From Nectonema munidae (taxonomy: Eukaryota; Nematomorpha; Nectonematoida; Nectonematidae), in assembly GCA_030549495.1 (NCBI GenBank), contig JAUIRK010000157.1, positions 346,001 to 410,000 of the forward strand: a stretch of DNA of 64,000 nucleotides, given 5' to 3'. Both the position numbers and the translations under genes were made by a program. The first letter of the stretch is position 1, and every line of letters starts with the position of its first letter. The notes below the pieces were generated by a model. That model searched no databases. It saw nothing but the letters and a program-made list of their open reading frames with translations, and had not been told where the DNA came from. Positions 1 through 11,192 of the stretch are shown here, piece after piece.

Positions 1-344
1 AATATAAATAAGTTATTGGCTTAAAATTAAAAAATAAATAATCAATTTATTTCTATTATGTGAAAATTGGCATTTTAATTTGTGAATTTTTGATCATTCG
101 TAGATTTGACTTTTATGGCAGAAAGTCAAAGCTGACTTTTCAAATTTTCATTTGAAAAATAGCTTCGTAATCTGTTTTTAGTGAATTTTATTTTTAAAAA
201 AAAATTTTTTTTTCAGCATGTAATTTAAATTTGGATAACTTCAATTATATATCAGATTGGAGATATATTAGCTCCAAAAGTTTATCTTAGCTCGAATTTT
301 TAAAATGTGAACATATAAAGATTATGGTAACAAGGGCTTCCACA
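1..344. other. AT-rich stretch without a gene
   Basis: I see no coding, repeat-end or RNA signal here, only AT-rich sequence with homopolymer A and T runs. Confidence 0.5.
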
Positions 345-466
345 GAAAAAAACGAAGGGAGGGGGGGGGCAAAAATTTTCAAATGGAGGAGGGGGGCAAA
401 AATGTTAGTATGATTGAGTTGTTAAATAAAACCACTTAGTTTCCTGCAGTGCAAAAAACTATTCTT

Positions 467-603
467 ATTGCACTGACTTTGCCTGCAACAACATGAAGAA
501 TGGAGAGGTCTTTTAGCACAATGCGCAAGGTTAAAACTTAGCTGAGATCAAGAATGAGTGATGAACGTCTTTCCTGCCTTTGCATGCTTGCTTAGTCTCC
601 GTC
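467..603 (+). pseudogene. hAT transposase C-terminal remnant
   Basis: One reading frame gives the block MERSFSTMRKVKT followed by MSDERLSCLCML. This is the pattern of the hATC dimerisation domain in the DUF4371/ZMYM-type hAT transposases, where it is usually ERSFSTMRRVKTWLR...RLSGLCML. At least three stop codons interrupt the frame (before the ERSF block, after VKT and after CML), so this is a dead fragment. Flanking G-rich runs at about 359-371, 395-401 and 724-736 may be its subterminal sequence, but I could not pair terminal repeats. What is seen is the motif; the family is known from memory; the element limits are unknown. Confidence 0.6.
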
Positions 604-760
604 GTAATAAAATAAATAACCCCACTTACAGAGTTAAAGAACAAAGTGATTGATAATTTTGATAAAAACCCTCGACGAATCCAATTCTGCTAATAAACGT
701 ATATTTTTCCCCACTTAATTCTGGGGGGAGGGGGGCAAATGCCCTCTCCTTGGCCCCTAC

Positions 761-3700
761 TACAGATGCTAAAAATCATAAGATCTATATTTTTCATATA
801 GTTTTTAAAATATAAGTGCCAAGGAAACAAACTTGAGATTTCCTTTAGTAAACTTTTCGTGGGTGCGAAGTTTCAGATGGAATTTTTATCCGAAAACTAC
901 AAGACCTATTTGCACAAGTGGGCCAATAAGAAAATCAAAGCATGTTAATAATGTAAATGAAGCATTTATTTAAAAAATCTTTTGTCAGATAGGTAACGTT
1001 TCATAAAGTTGATGATTGTATAAATAAATATATTTATTCATTGAAAACAGACATTTTATTTGTTAAAAAAACAAAGAAACATAATTGCAAAATATCTTAT
1101 TTTTGCTCCACTGTTATTCATTCTTTTTTATCTATCTTTAAAACTCACGTTAAATTGGACTCAAAAGCATTGAACCATCTTACGCTCTTGATCAATTAAA
1201 TACAAAAAAAGACAAAAAATTTTACTATTTCAGATGGATGTAGAATTTCAATTTGTAGTCGCACTCCATCAAATCCGGTGTAATCAAAGTCATAGGCTAG
1301 TTGATCTTGTATTAACGTTTGTATCAATTTCGTTCTTTCCGATGAATAAGGTTTGCTTTCTAAATCATTCAAATTTATATTCAAATGAAACTACTTTTAC
1401 TTCGTATATTGGAAAATATAATGAAAAATGATATAAGAATTAGTATGGGTTGAGTAGAGAGATCTTAGTACCGTTTAGGACGCAAGTGTCGCTAATTAGG
1501 TCAACACTCATTGTTCATTCGGTATAAAGTTCCATTTAAAAATTTAAATGACCAACTTCATTTTTTGCTTGGATTAACTAATATGATCCCAGAAAAAGCA
1601 GACGCCATTTAGTAATTTGATATGAAAGTACTTGAGAATCCAGAAATCGCCTGCGTCATATCAAATGGGTTGAACTCTCAAGCACATTTCAGTATATCAA
1701 TTTATACTTCAGCCAAAATGCCCGATTTTAACCTCGTGACCACGGCTTAGGGCGCCATGCTCTAAATCTGTAATGAAAATAATGAATCACATGATTATGA
1801 AACATGGAAGATTTTCCTCGCGTCCTTCGCATGCATTCTGCATTACTAAAGAAGTAACTTTAAAAACATACTAAGCATCAAGAGTTAGTAAATTGGCAAT
1901 AGAAGGACGCAGTGGCCCTTTTTGTGTCAAGCAAAATATTCGAACTCAATTTATTCGATATAAGGCTAATATGTATTTTAGCATTTTTTCGTGTGTGTCC
2001 AAATTTCATAATTATATTTTAGCAGAAAAAGCTTTTCATTGTTAAATTTAATGTTTTATTTCGATTTATTACATAAAAATTTCTACGAGTAAACAGGTTA
2101 CTTCTATATTGTTGCTGTAAATAAAAATGATTCATTACATTGTGTAAACTTATTTATTATTAACATCCTTTTTAATGTTGGACCGAATCATTTTGATTTT
2201 ACTCTATTTAAAATAAAAATTCTTTCTATGATTTGCTTTATCTTCATTTTGGAACTTTTTGAGTACACGTTTAACGCCATCTATAGATTTTCCCTAACTC
2301 CCAAATTATTGTTTCATGAACTCATCAGAAACATTTTTATAAAAAATGGGACCTGTTAGAAATAAATTCGGTACGAAAATAAAATGGAATATTTTGAAAG
2401 GATAAAATAAATAGAGATATATTTATTCAATGATATACAATTATAAATTTTTCGTACTTCTAATTCTAAGTCATCCTATATATGCACATTTTTATTTTTT
2501 CCATGTAAAAATAAAACTTTCTTACGAAGTGAATCTTCAACAGTTACGAAGTTAATGATAGCAGATGAATGAGTTAATACAGCAAGGAGTGGAAGGAGAA
2601 GCATTACTTCAAAAAAGGGGCACGCACAAAATATTTTGTTTCTGGGGAATCTGTTATTTCATTTGTCGGATGGAAAAGTGTTTAAAAACTTGTTCTAAAA
2701 CTTAACGCTTCGCTTCTCTCGAGATACAAGAAAAGAGAATAATAATAATTATAACAAACACAGAAAGATACTGCAGACTCATAAATGTATCGTCTTCTCT
2801 GTGCGTGTGTGTAGGAGGAAAAAAGAGAAGGATACGCATATCTATATATTTTGATATTTACGTATATAACTTAAGGCCATTAATTCTTTTGAGGTAAACA
2901 CTAACTCTTATATGTGCGAGTTGAATATACGACTCCTTAACGCACCACACATACTACTACTTCTCTGTAAAAGAGTAATGGTAAACGCGTGGAAGTAAAA
3001 AGCCTTTGTGAAACGTTGATTGTTTTATGTCATTTACAAATTTGTGCCTCTTTGTAAAAGTTTTTTATATTAGTATGAAATCGTCAACTCCATTTTATCT
3101 AAGCGACAAACCTACTTTCATCTAAAAGCATATAAATCTAATTTAGTTTTTTGCATGATTGATGAATGGGTTAATCAATATTGTTTTTTAATTTTTTTTA
3201 AAAGCTAATACTTGTGTATTGCTTTTTTCAATACTTGTAACTAAAAAAAAATAAATTTTAAGATGGAACGAAGACCACATATAAAAACTTCACAAAGAGG
3301 ATGTGACCCGCAGGCCGAAGTTTGTGGAATAAATTTTTTTGGATATTTTACGCTGTTGAGAGAGAGAGGGTAATGATCAAATCAAATCAAATCATGGGGT
3401 GCGGTATGAAAATAGGTGGGAATGTAAACTCTTTCAATTTTTGAGAATATGAGTATGTAGTACAAAGTTTAAAAAGCTGTATTTCACATCAGTAAGATTA
3501 AATGAGTAAATTTTCATTGTGTAGTTACACGATTCTAAAATTAATGAAATGTGATATACTCCAGAAGGAATAATTGATTTTATAACTACATCTAACTATC
3601 AGGATATTGATTCTGATGATTGATTTATCGGAAGTTAAGTTGAGATTTTATGCCGAAAAAATTAATATCAGCCTTAATTAAAAGTTTTTACAATTCAACA

Positions 3701-3777
3701 GTTCGACCCCTTATATTTACAATCTCATTTTCGATAGACTTTGTGTAATAATTGTCATATATATCCTTGTTTTGTAG
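761..3777. other. Anonymous AT-rich stretch
   Basis: No gene or complete element is recognised. A short string at about 2270-2290 (AACGCCATCTATAGA) recurs near 20761, at the edge of the piggyBac element there, so part of this stretch may be old transposon sequence. The segment 2700-3010 is slightly richer in G and C but has no open frame I can support. Confidence 0.4.
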
Positions 3778-3936
3778 GTTAATGAAGGAAATTCTGGTTT
3801 AGTGACATCATTAAGTGTTCCTCAGATCTCGGAAGTGGCAAAAATAGTTCTGCAAGGAAGTGCACAATGTCTATCCATCGCAATTGATAGCCACATATTT
3901 TGCTTCTTTATATTCTATGGTACTTTGTGCTTATAA
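3778..3936 (+). CDS. Possible host terminal coding exon (52 codons)
   Basis: A T-rich stretch ending in TTTTGTAG at 3770-3777 looks like a splice acceptor. It is followed by an open frame of 52 codons that starts VNEGNSGLVTSLSVPQISEV, continues AKIVLQGSAQCLSIA and closes with TAA at 3934. Composition rises clearly above the AT-rich surroundings over about 110 bases, and codon choice looks natural. I do not recognise the protein. The last dozen residues are hydrophobic and Phe-rich and may already be intron if a donor lies earlier. This could be a real exon of a host gene or a chance frame in an old repeat. No partner exon was found. Confidence 0.3.
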   Translation, partial: VNEGNSGLVTSLSVPQISEVAKIVLQGSAQCLSIAIDSHIFCFFIFYGTLCL

Positions 3937-6735
3937 TAATCTTTACTGCAATTCACAGCAACTCAGCATAGCTTACAATTTTGGATGTTTGATAAATAAA
4001 ATGTTTTCATCATGATGTGATAAAAACATGTCCTCTTTATATTAATTTATCTTTTTTGCGATTTCAAAAAGTTCATGTCTTAATCTTATATGAATTCTTA
4101 AAAATTTTTTAACTCTTAAGATATATTCATGTTTTAGTCATCTACTTTTTGAGTTCTCGTTTTGTATGAATAATGAATGCACGTTTCATGGATAAATGAA
4201 TGTAATTCATCTAAAGATATCTCGCGGATTTTCTCTTTTAATAACCCAATTAATTTAATCATGTTTTTGATTATATCTCTGATATTTAGAATCGATAGTG
4301 TATTGTGAAATTTAAGCTCGGTTTAACGAGGGTTTATTTATGCCTGTACAACATTAACATATGTGTATTCTTTCCAAGATACAATCTCACAAGTATTATT
4401 AATTTTCCTTTATGATTTCTTGAAAAAGACTGATTATGTTTTTTTCTCATGCAATATCAGCAGATAGTGCATAGCTTAGATTTCATCTCAGATTTGTATG
4501 TATCCTGAAGCACTGCACAGGTGGGATATCCCGAATAGGTTTGACAAGTGAGTGGCAGGGACGTGTTCAATTTTAGAATTACGGGTAATTTGGGGATTGA
4601 ATTTTGAAAGTACGCATAATTTTCTGATTATTTATACACATTACTTTATACTACACCTTATATCACCTTATTACCTTTATCATGCCAATCTTCCCATGTA
4701 GGAACAAATTTTAGTTGATTGATATTAGACACATTTATTGTAGTTTTTCAGAATTTGAAAAACTTGGCTAAAAGTTCATATTGTATAAACTTCAAAAAAA
4801 ACTTTTTTTCAAATAATATTGTTTTTTATTTTCAAAATGAGAGGTGATTTTTGCTATTTTTTACTTTTCAAAAATTATTACAAAAAATTATTTTAAAATA
4901 GATGTTCCCATATGGAAACGTCTTCTTATTTAGACAGGAGCTTTAGTTTCAAAATAAATCTCATTATTATTATTAGTGGCATCAAAATCGGCACATGTTC
5001 CATCTAAATGTGAAAAAATTTTAGTGAAGCCAAATATTCATACATTAAAAAGATATTGAATACTGATTAATCGAGAACAAATAATGAATCTACAGCAAGA
5101 GAGCTAAAGCGCTCCACACTCTCTCGCCCTCCCATAACCTATACCAGCTCACCCTATCATCTATAAAAAATAAAATATAATAAAATTTATATAGGAGAAA
5201 AATTGCATATTTAGATGGTTTAATATAAATTAATGAGTTAAATTCTCATAGTTCATCTGTTTAAAGAAAATTTGAAAATTGAAGATAAAATATTAATGCA
5301 TAAGCATAAAATAGTTTTACCGTAATACAAAATCACAATAACGAAGGGTGAAAACACTTAAGTTTACTACTAAAAGTGTTAGTATAATGGTGAGGAAAAA
5401 TGATATTTTATGAATGCGTCCAAGATGAAAGGTAAAAGATCATTGATTGTAAACAACCGTATTCACGTCTCTTAACTCATTTATAGGCTAGTTACACTCC
5501 AAATATTTATAAGAATTCTCATTAAAAAACCGTATCTTAAAAGTTATAATTGAAAAACGAATGATAAATCACAAAGGTTTACAGTCAACTTGCAGCGTCC
5601 AAATTCACTTCCCCTTTGTTAATCTAACTCAAGCTAACTAAATGAATTAACTAATCCAAACAAAACCAACTTTGGGGCTACTTGGTAAAAGTTATTTGGT
5701 GCGAGTTGATTTGGGTGCTAGTTTACCAGACTCAATGGCAAACACCTAACTTTTTTGATGATTGCACATATGGTAGGGATCGGATTTTTGGAAAAGTAAA
5801 AAAAGGAATTTTGTTAAAGATTTAGAGAATCTGAGAAGGATTGAGAAAAATACATTCCAAATGTGAAAGTTTTGATGCTTCGAAAAGGATTGGGTTGAAT
5901 TTTGGATAAAAATGTCTTCAATATAGCTAATGAAAGTATAACAAATTTGAACACATGCTTAGGATATGCATGCTGACTCAAATAATAATATAATCATTCA
6001 AAAATATTAATTAAAATATTCATTATTATTATTACTATTATCAAAACTCAAGAGGGGCACTAAATGGACGACTTGCAAAGTCTTTTTAGTAATTTAAATA
6101 ATTACCTTACTAAAGAAATTTAATTTAATAATGTCAATTAACCAATCTTTAAAATGTTAAAAATTTATATGGAGACATTTGCCTACCCGACATTTCACCG
6201 CATTACATTCCTCAGCAATTTTCGATTAATTGGGAAAGCATCAAATAGATGCAATTATTTAAAATAATATATATATAACGATTTTTTTCAATGAAAAATA
6301 AATTTTATAAATTTAAAATTATACAATACAATTTATATTTTTTATAAAAATTTAAAAAAGTTATAAATTATTATTATTTTTATAAAAATAATCTTTTTTT
6401 ACTTAGTCATAATTGGTTCATTTGTTAGCTAGTTAGTTAGTTATTTGGTTAAGATACTACGTTATAATCTCTTAGTTAAGACTTTTGTTTGAAGGAAGGA
6501 ATCACTGAAATCTTTCGTACTTTGATAAATGTAGAAAATGAACTAGAAAAAAAAGCAGGCGAAGTGACTTTAAAACAAAAAAAATATCTCTTTTTTTCAA
6601 CCAAAAAACTGTTAGATTTTAAAATATTTATTATTTTTTCTTTTTGTTTTTAATAAAACTCATTAAATTTAAATTTTAGCTCATGTTTTATATATATAAT
6701 ACATGGTAATTTTTGCTTTTTAAATTGGTCAAAAA
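3937..6735. other. Anonymous AT-rich stretch
   Basis: No gene or element ends recognised. A short pyrimidine-rich segment at about 5100-5165, ending in CTATAAAA, is richer in G and C. I cannot assign it. Confidence 0.4.
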
Positions 6736-6823
6736 AATGAAAACCTTGATGATAAGGACACCTCGCTAATGTGGGCAAATCTTTTCAGTCACAAAGTGTC
6801 CCCATTATCAAGGTTTTACTGTA
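6736..6823. mobile_element. Short pogo/Tigger-like inverted-repeat remnant
   Basis: AAAACCTTGATGATAAGGACAC at the left is mirrored by GTGTCCCCATTATCAAGG, then TTTTACTGTA, at the right, with about 40 bases between. The terminal pattern TACAGTAAAACCTTGAT is typical of pogo/Tigger-type Tc1-mariner MITEs. The element is very short and the left copy lacks the outer TACAGT, so it is an old remnant. Confidence 0.45.
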
Positions 6824-6945
6824 TTAAAGTAGACAGGTAATTTGAAATTTACATGGTAGTAATTTTTGGATTTTGGCCTCATTTTTATTAAAATTTTTGA
6901 GTCAAAATAGAGCACTGCCGCCAAGCCCTAGCCACCATGCCAGGG
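6824..6945. mobile_element. Terminus of a piggyBac-family element
   Basis: This segment is the inverted match of the left end of the piggyBac element at 20571-20700. It shares the internal block with ACATGGTAGTAATTTTT, the GAGTCAAAAT motif and the terminal GCCACCATGCCAGGG, which corresponds to GGCCATGCGAGGG there. It stops at the TTAA at 6947-6950, the target site used by piggyBac elements. No other end of this copy was found, so it is a solo terminus or a deletion remnant. Confidence 0.5.
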
Positions 6946-6950
6946 TTTAA

Positions 6951-7080
6951 CCCATTTACGACCAATGTTCCTATTTTGGAACATAAGTAATTTCATCTTC
7001 GTCTGCTTTTTTCAATGACTTTGAATATAAATCGTATGCGTTTTTTTAGATATCGTCTGCTTTGCTTGGTCTTAAATGGG
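6951..7080. mobile_element. piggyBac-type MITE (130 bp)
   Basis: Terminal inverted repeats CCCATTTACGACCAA at the left and TTGGTCTTAAATGGG at the right flank about 100 bases. The left flank is TTAA (6947-6950) and the right flank is TTAT (7081-7084), a one-base decayed TTAA duplication. The interior holds the small palindrome GTTCCTATTTTGGAAC. It is non-coding and was mobilised, if at all, by a piggyBac transposase supplied elsewhere. Confidence 0.6.
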
Positions 7081-7347
7081 TTATTAAAGCAGAGTAATAT
7101 CACTTGACCTAACTGTAAAAATATGTTCAACAATCAGATTGGTGAGATTGCAGAAACATCAAGGTTTATGCATACCAGTGAAGCTTAATTTAACATTTTT
7201 GAACATTTCAGAATAAACGTCCTTCTAGATTGGCTTTGGCTTTTATGGTTGATTCTGAAGTAACGACTCATTTTTCACTCCAGCAGTCAAATTATTCAAA
7301 GAATAAAAAAGCAATATAAAATATCTTTTTACAAAAAGTGATCTCCA

Positions 7348-7351
<4 letters not shown>

Positions 7352-7379
<28 letters not shown>
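7352..7379. repeat. (CT)n microsatellite
   Basis: About 14 perfect CT units. Confidence 0.95.
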
Positions 7380-7380
<1 letters not shown>

Positions 7381-7382
<2 letters not shown>

Positions 7383-8084
7383 CCAAATTAAAGATTTATT
7401 AGTATTTTGTGAGTTCAACTATTACATGTGTACATAAGATAGGAAATATATTGAATTCTCTTATATAAATTTGTGATATATATGATATGTGCATATTAGA
7501 CAAGATTTTTGCGAAAGCATATACGTTTCCTTGCTTTAACATGTCTTTTTTATTGTTTTTCACTTTCATGAATGATTTTTAATGGATTTTAATAAATTAT
7601 TCATAGATATATAAGAATGTGATATTATTAATACCAAAAATGAGCTTTTTGCAAAGACACAAGGAGATTATAATGAAAACTTTGAGAGTAAATTGCTTAA
7701 ATTGCGCTACAACGTCAATTTTTTGATCTAGCCAAGAATTTCATCTAAAGCAACTTTTAATAGGAATTTCTTTTCATAAAAATCGGTCGTAATGATATTG
7801 AAATGGAAAGTTTGTATATATATGGAGGATGATGAATCATTCTCTATTCTTCCTTCCTTCTCTTTTCTGAACGTTCTTTGAAGTATGCACCTAATATATT
7901 AACAAATATTTTCAATTACATATACATGCATCTTTTAAGCAAAATTGTATCAATTTAAACTTTTTTCATATTTTAGTGTCTAAAACTCTTTAAAATAATA
8001 TTTTTAGTAGTATAAGAAGCTAACTACATATTAGTTTTCACGTTAAGTCGGTCATTCAGCTTAGCTGACCAGTTTATCATATAA
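7381..8084. other. Anonymous AT-rich stretch
   Basis: Nothing recognised. Confidence 0.4.
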
Positions 8085-8205
8085 CGGTAGGGGTACAGTG
8101 GGTGTTTTGATCGAAAAGACACAATTGCACAAGGAGGCTGGATTCCGGTTCCAACCCAAGACCTTGAGTTATAAAAACCCAGTAGCTAACCAAGCATACT
8201 AACTT
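8085..8205 (-). mobile_element. tRNA-derived SINE copy
   Basis: The segment GGTACAGTGGGTGTTTTGATCGAAAAG...CCCAAGACCTTGAGTTAT...CCCAGTAGCTAACCAAGC matches the copy at 52553-52697 throughout, with small indels. Read on the minus strand it has a tRNA-like head (GCTTGGTTAGCTACTGGGTTT), followed by a decayed B box in place of GGTTCGATCCC. This copy is more decayed than the one at 52.6 kb. Confidence 0.6.
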
Positions 8206-9937
8206 TAAATTTAAAAATTTTTATAGTTATGTTGGTTCATTTCTAGCTTAAAATACTCAAGTTAAAATATTATAATTTGATTTTACACGAGCTTGACCTT
8301 TTTTACGATTTGGATTAAAAAAATGCGTTTGCTTTCGTATTATTAGTTGGTATAAGAAACAATTATGCTATCATTAGTTTTTTTGGCTAAAATTTTCGTT
8401 ACAACTTTGAATATTTAAAAATAGTTAAAAACTGTTTAAAACATAAAATATTATACCATGAAAAAATTTGCTATTTGGATATTCCCATAACATATGAAAT
8501 AACTTAAAGTTTTGTGCAACGAATGATTGCATTCATATTGTGATGGGATCAAAAAATTTCAAAACCGATTATTCTTTTACCAAACTTTGATTTTAAAGTT
8601 TCTGTTTCGATGTCTTTGTCCTTTACTTATTTTATAACAATTTGTTGTTAAATTGTCACATTAAATTTTGTCAAAGTTTTTTCCGAACATATTCTCTAAT
8701 ACAAGTTACAAACCAATGAACAGGCACTCTAATTCCATTAACACAATATAAACCTATTTAAATTATATCACTTGAAGAATCAGATAAATCCCAAAATTAT
8801 ATCACTTGAATAGAAACAGATAAATCCCTATTTCAAATTTATAAGATATTTGATATCAACTGTTTTTAAGTACAGGAATCGAGCCTTGTTTGTTTTAAGG
8901 AGAAGGCCAATTTTTGAGATTGATATTGGCAATATTTTAATTATTGAATTACTTACACAGAGTAATAAACACAAATGAGTATGCAAATGAGGAAAAATTT
9001 AAGATCATAATAATTTAAGCTATTTACTTTTAGGCTTTTATTATCCTTAAAAATTTAATGGCTGCACCAAATATTTAACATTGATCAGTACTAAAACCTT
9101 CGGCATGAGTAAGGAGGAATCTTAATTCAAATATAGAGTGTCAAAAATATTCCCAAAATCAAATGGAGCCTGATGAGTTTACTATGTATTAAGTTTATTA
9201 TTATATAAAATATTGAAAATATGTTTGGCGTTAAGTCGCCTGGATAGCAAAATTTCCAACAGGTTAATTGTATTCAGGGACGTGTAGATTGTTTTTGCGA
9301 CTCACTTATTTAGATATTTAGTTAGTAAGTTTTGTTTATGATCCCTGATGTTGTTTATTTTTGTTAGGTAGCCCAGTTGGTTTATAAATAATGGAATTAG
9401 TAAAGTAATTAATTTGTAATATTAGTTAATTGAGTATAAACTGCTCTGATTTCGGAGAAATATCAATAGATACAACGCTATTATTCTTACACCAGCTTAA
9501 CTATTGGCAATGCAATCTAATTGAAATATTATACTGGGACATAAACTGAAAAATTTTAATTAAATCTTGATTAATCTTTCTACTTACAAATTCGTTCAAA
9601 GTATGACTTCAACTTCTGAATTGAAACTTTTACCATTAAAAAGTTAATAACCAAGTATGCAATATTTAAAACAATTCTACATTATTCCCGTGCTTAAACT
9701 TTATAAGGAATTTAACATACCTTTTTAACTTTTCTGTGTATATCATTTTAAATCAAAACTTATTTACATTCGTTTTAATTTCTAGTAAATGCATTTGTAG
9801 TCATAAACAAATTCCTGACATTCGCTAATACAAAAGTCTCTAAATTTTGAATTAAAGACAAAAATTAGAGACGTCTTTTTAAGTTATTCAGACAACGTGA
9901 TATGATTATTACCAAAAAAATATTTTTTTAAAAATGC
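8206..9937. other. Anonymous AT-rich stretch
   Basis: No gene recognised. A direct near-repeat (ATATCACTTGAA...CAGATAAATCCC) occurs at about 8765 and 8799. Confidence 0.4.
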
Positions 9938-9951
9938 GCTTCCACTTCGGT

Positions 9952-10150
9952 CTTCTTCTTCTTCTTTGCCTACACTTTATCCCCAAGTTTGGCGTCAGTG
10001 GCTGAGATCCGCTGTCTCCACTTCTGTCTGTCCATTGCGGGGTCTTCTCTGAGTCCAAGCTCCTGTAGTTGCTCCTTCAGTCCATCTCTCCATCTTTTTC
10101 GTTGTCTCCTTCTGTTTCTTTTCCCATTGCTTAGCGCACCACATCGTCTT
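9952..10150 (-). mobile_element. 5'-truncated LINE 3' end, with target-site duplication
   Basis: On the minus strand the frame ends with GKRNRRRQRKRWRDGLKEQ, then LQELG...DRQKWRQRISATDA and a stop. This is the usual C-terminus of arthropod LINE reverse-transcriptase ORFs (basic GRPKxRWxD block, then DRxxWR). The 3' end carries a (GAA)n tail, seen as TCTTCTTCTTCTTC at 9951-9964. The fragment is bracketed by a 14-bp duplication, GCTTCCACTTCGGT, at 9938-9951 and 10151-10164, which proves target-primed insertion of a copy truncated to about 200 bp. Clade not assigned. Confidence 0.8.
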
Positions 10151-10412
10151 GCTTCCACTTCGGTAAATTGTTCCAAAACATACTTATCAATTAAAGAAAC
10201 TCTTGGTAAAAGGTTCTATCATATCATATTTTTTGTTGTTCAAAAAGGAAGCTATACTTACATTAGATTAGAAAATTGTCGATGCTCTCGGCTTCGAATC
10301 AGGATAAGGTAAACTCTATAACTATAGAATACGCGATATCTACTTTTACTTCAAATATTGAATGAAGGAAATTAAGTGATACTTTGTGAATTTTAAGGCA
10401 AAAGGAGATGAA

Positions 10413-10501
10413 ATGAGTGAGGACTATGCACTTTATCATGTCTTCAGCTTTGCATCTGAGCAAGAAAAGTTATTACAATTTTTTAAACTCCTGGAAAAAA
10501 G
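10413..10501 (+). CDS. Possible host exon beginning MSEDYALYHVFSF
   Basis: An open frame reads MSEDYALYHVFSFASEQEKL, then LQFFKLLEKR, with ordinary codon use. The open frame starts after an in-frame TGA near 10376, so an upstream acceptor at AATTTTAAG (about 10399) is also possible and would add AKGDE before the methionine. AAAAAG|GTACGC at 10501/10502 could be a donor, after which the frame becomes AT-rich and runs to a stop. The amphipathic, charged composition is unlike the shadow frames around it. I do not recognise the protein and found no second exon. Confidence 0.3.
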
Positions 10502-10503
10502 GT

Positions 10504-11188
10504 ACGCGATTTTTTTAATTGACCATTTTTTTCCTTTTTTCTTTTAAGCTCATTTATTGAGAGTGTAAGATTTACAATAAGAGAGGATATTTATTCTAAA
10601 TTAACTTTAAAATTAAAAGTTCGGAAAAATTATTTAAACACATAAATATGGCTTACTTTGAAAACTCTGTTTTTAGGATAAACCACTCCAGAATTTTATT
10701 GTAGATTTCTTGTATTTCAGTATATTTTGATATGTGCATTTGTAATAATAGATTTATTTAGTGTCTTCCTTAAGTATTGAAGTATTCTTTCTTAAACTTA
10801 AATAATATATACAATGGCAAAATGAGCACACTTGTAGCCAGGGACGAATGGTCATCTTTCCACCACTTGAAACTTCTAATATCATTTTTAAATGACGAAA
10901 AGTGAAGCGATTGTAGAAACGAGTTATAAGTAATTTCTAAAAAATAAGAATAAGAAAAAACTAAACTTCAAGAAATTTTTTTATCTGTTATAAATAGATT
11001 TTTAACTAAAAAGAAAACTTTTCTTGCAAAATTTTCTTCGTTATAATGTAATTTTGATATAACCAGAGTTTTAAGAAAATTTTCTATAGTTTTTAAGGGC
11101 TTAATAAAATATTTTCACTGTAACCGGATTCATTATAAATGAATATTAATATTTTTAGGTAATCAAAATAATAATAAAAGATTTGCAG
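10504..11188. other. Anonymous AT-rich stretch
   Basis: Nothing recognised. Confidence 0.4.
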
Positions 11189-11192
11189 TTAA

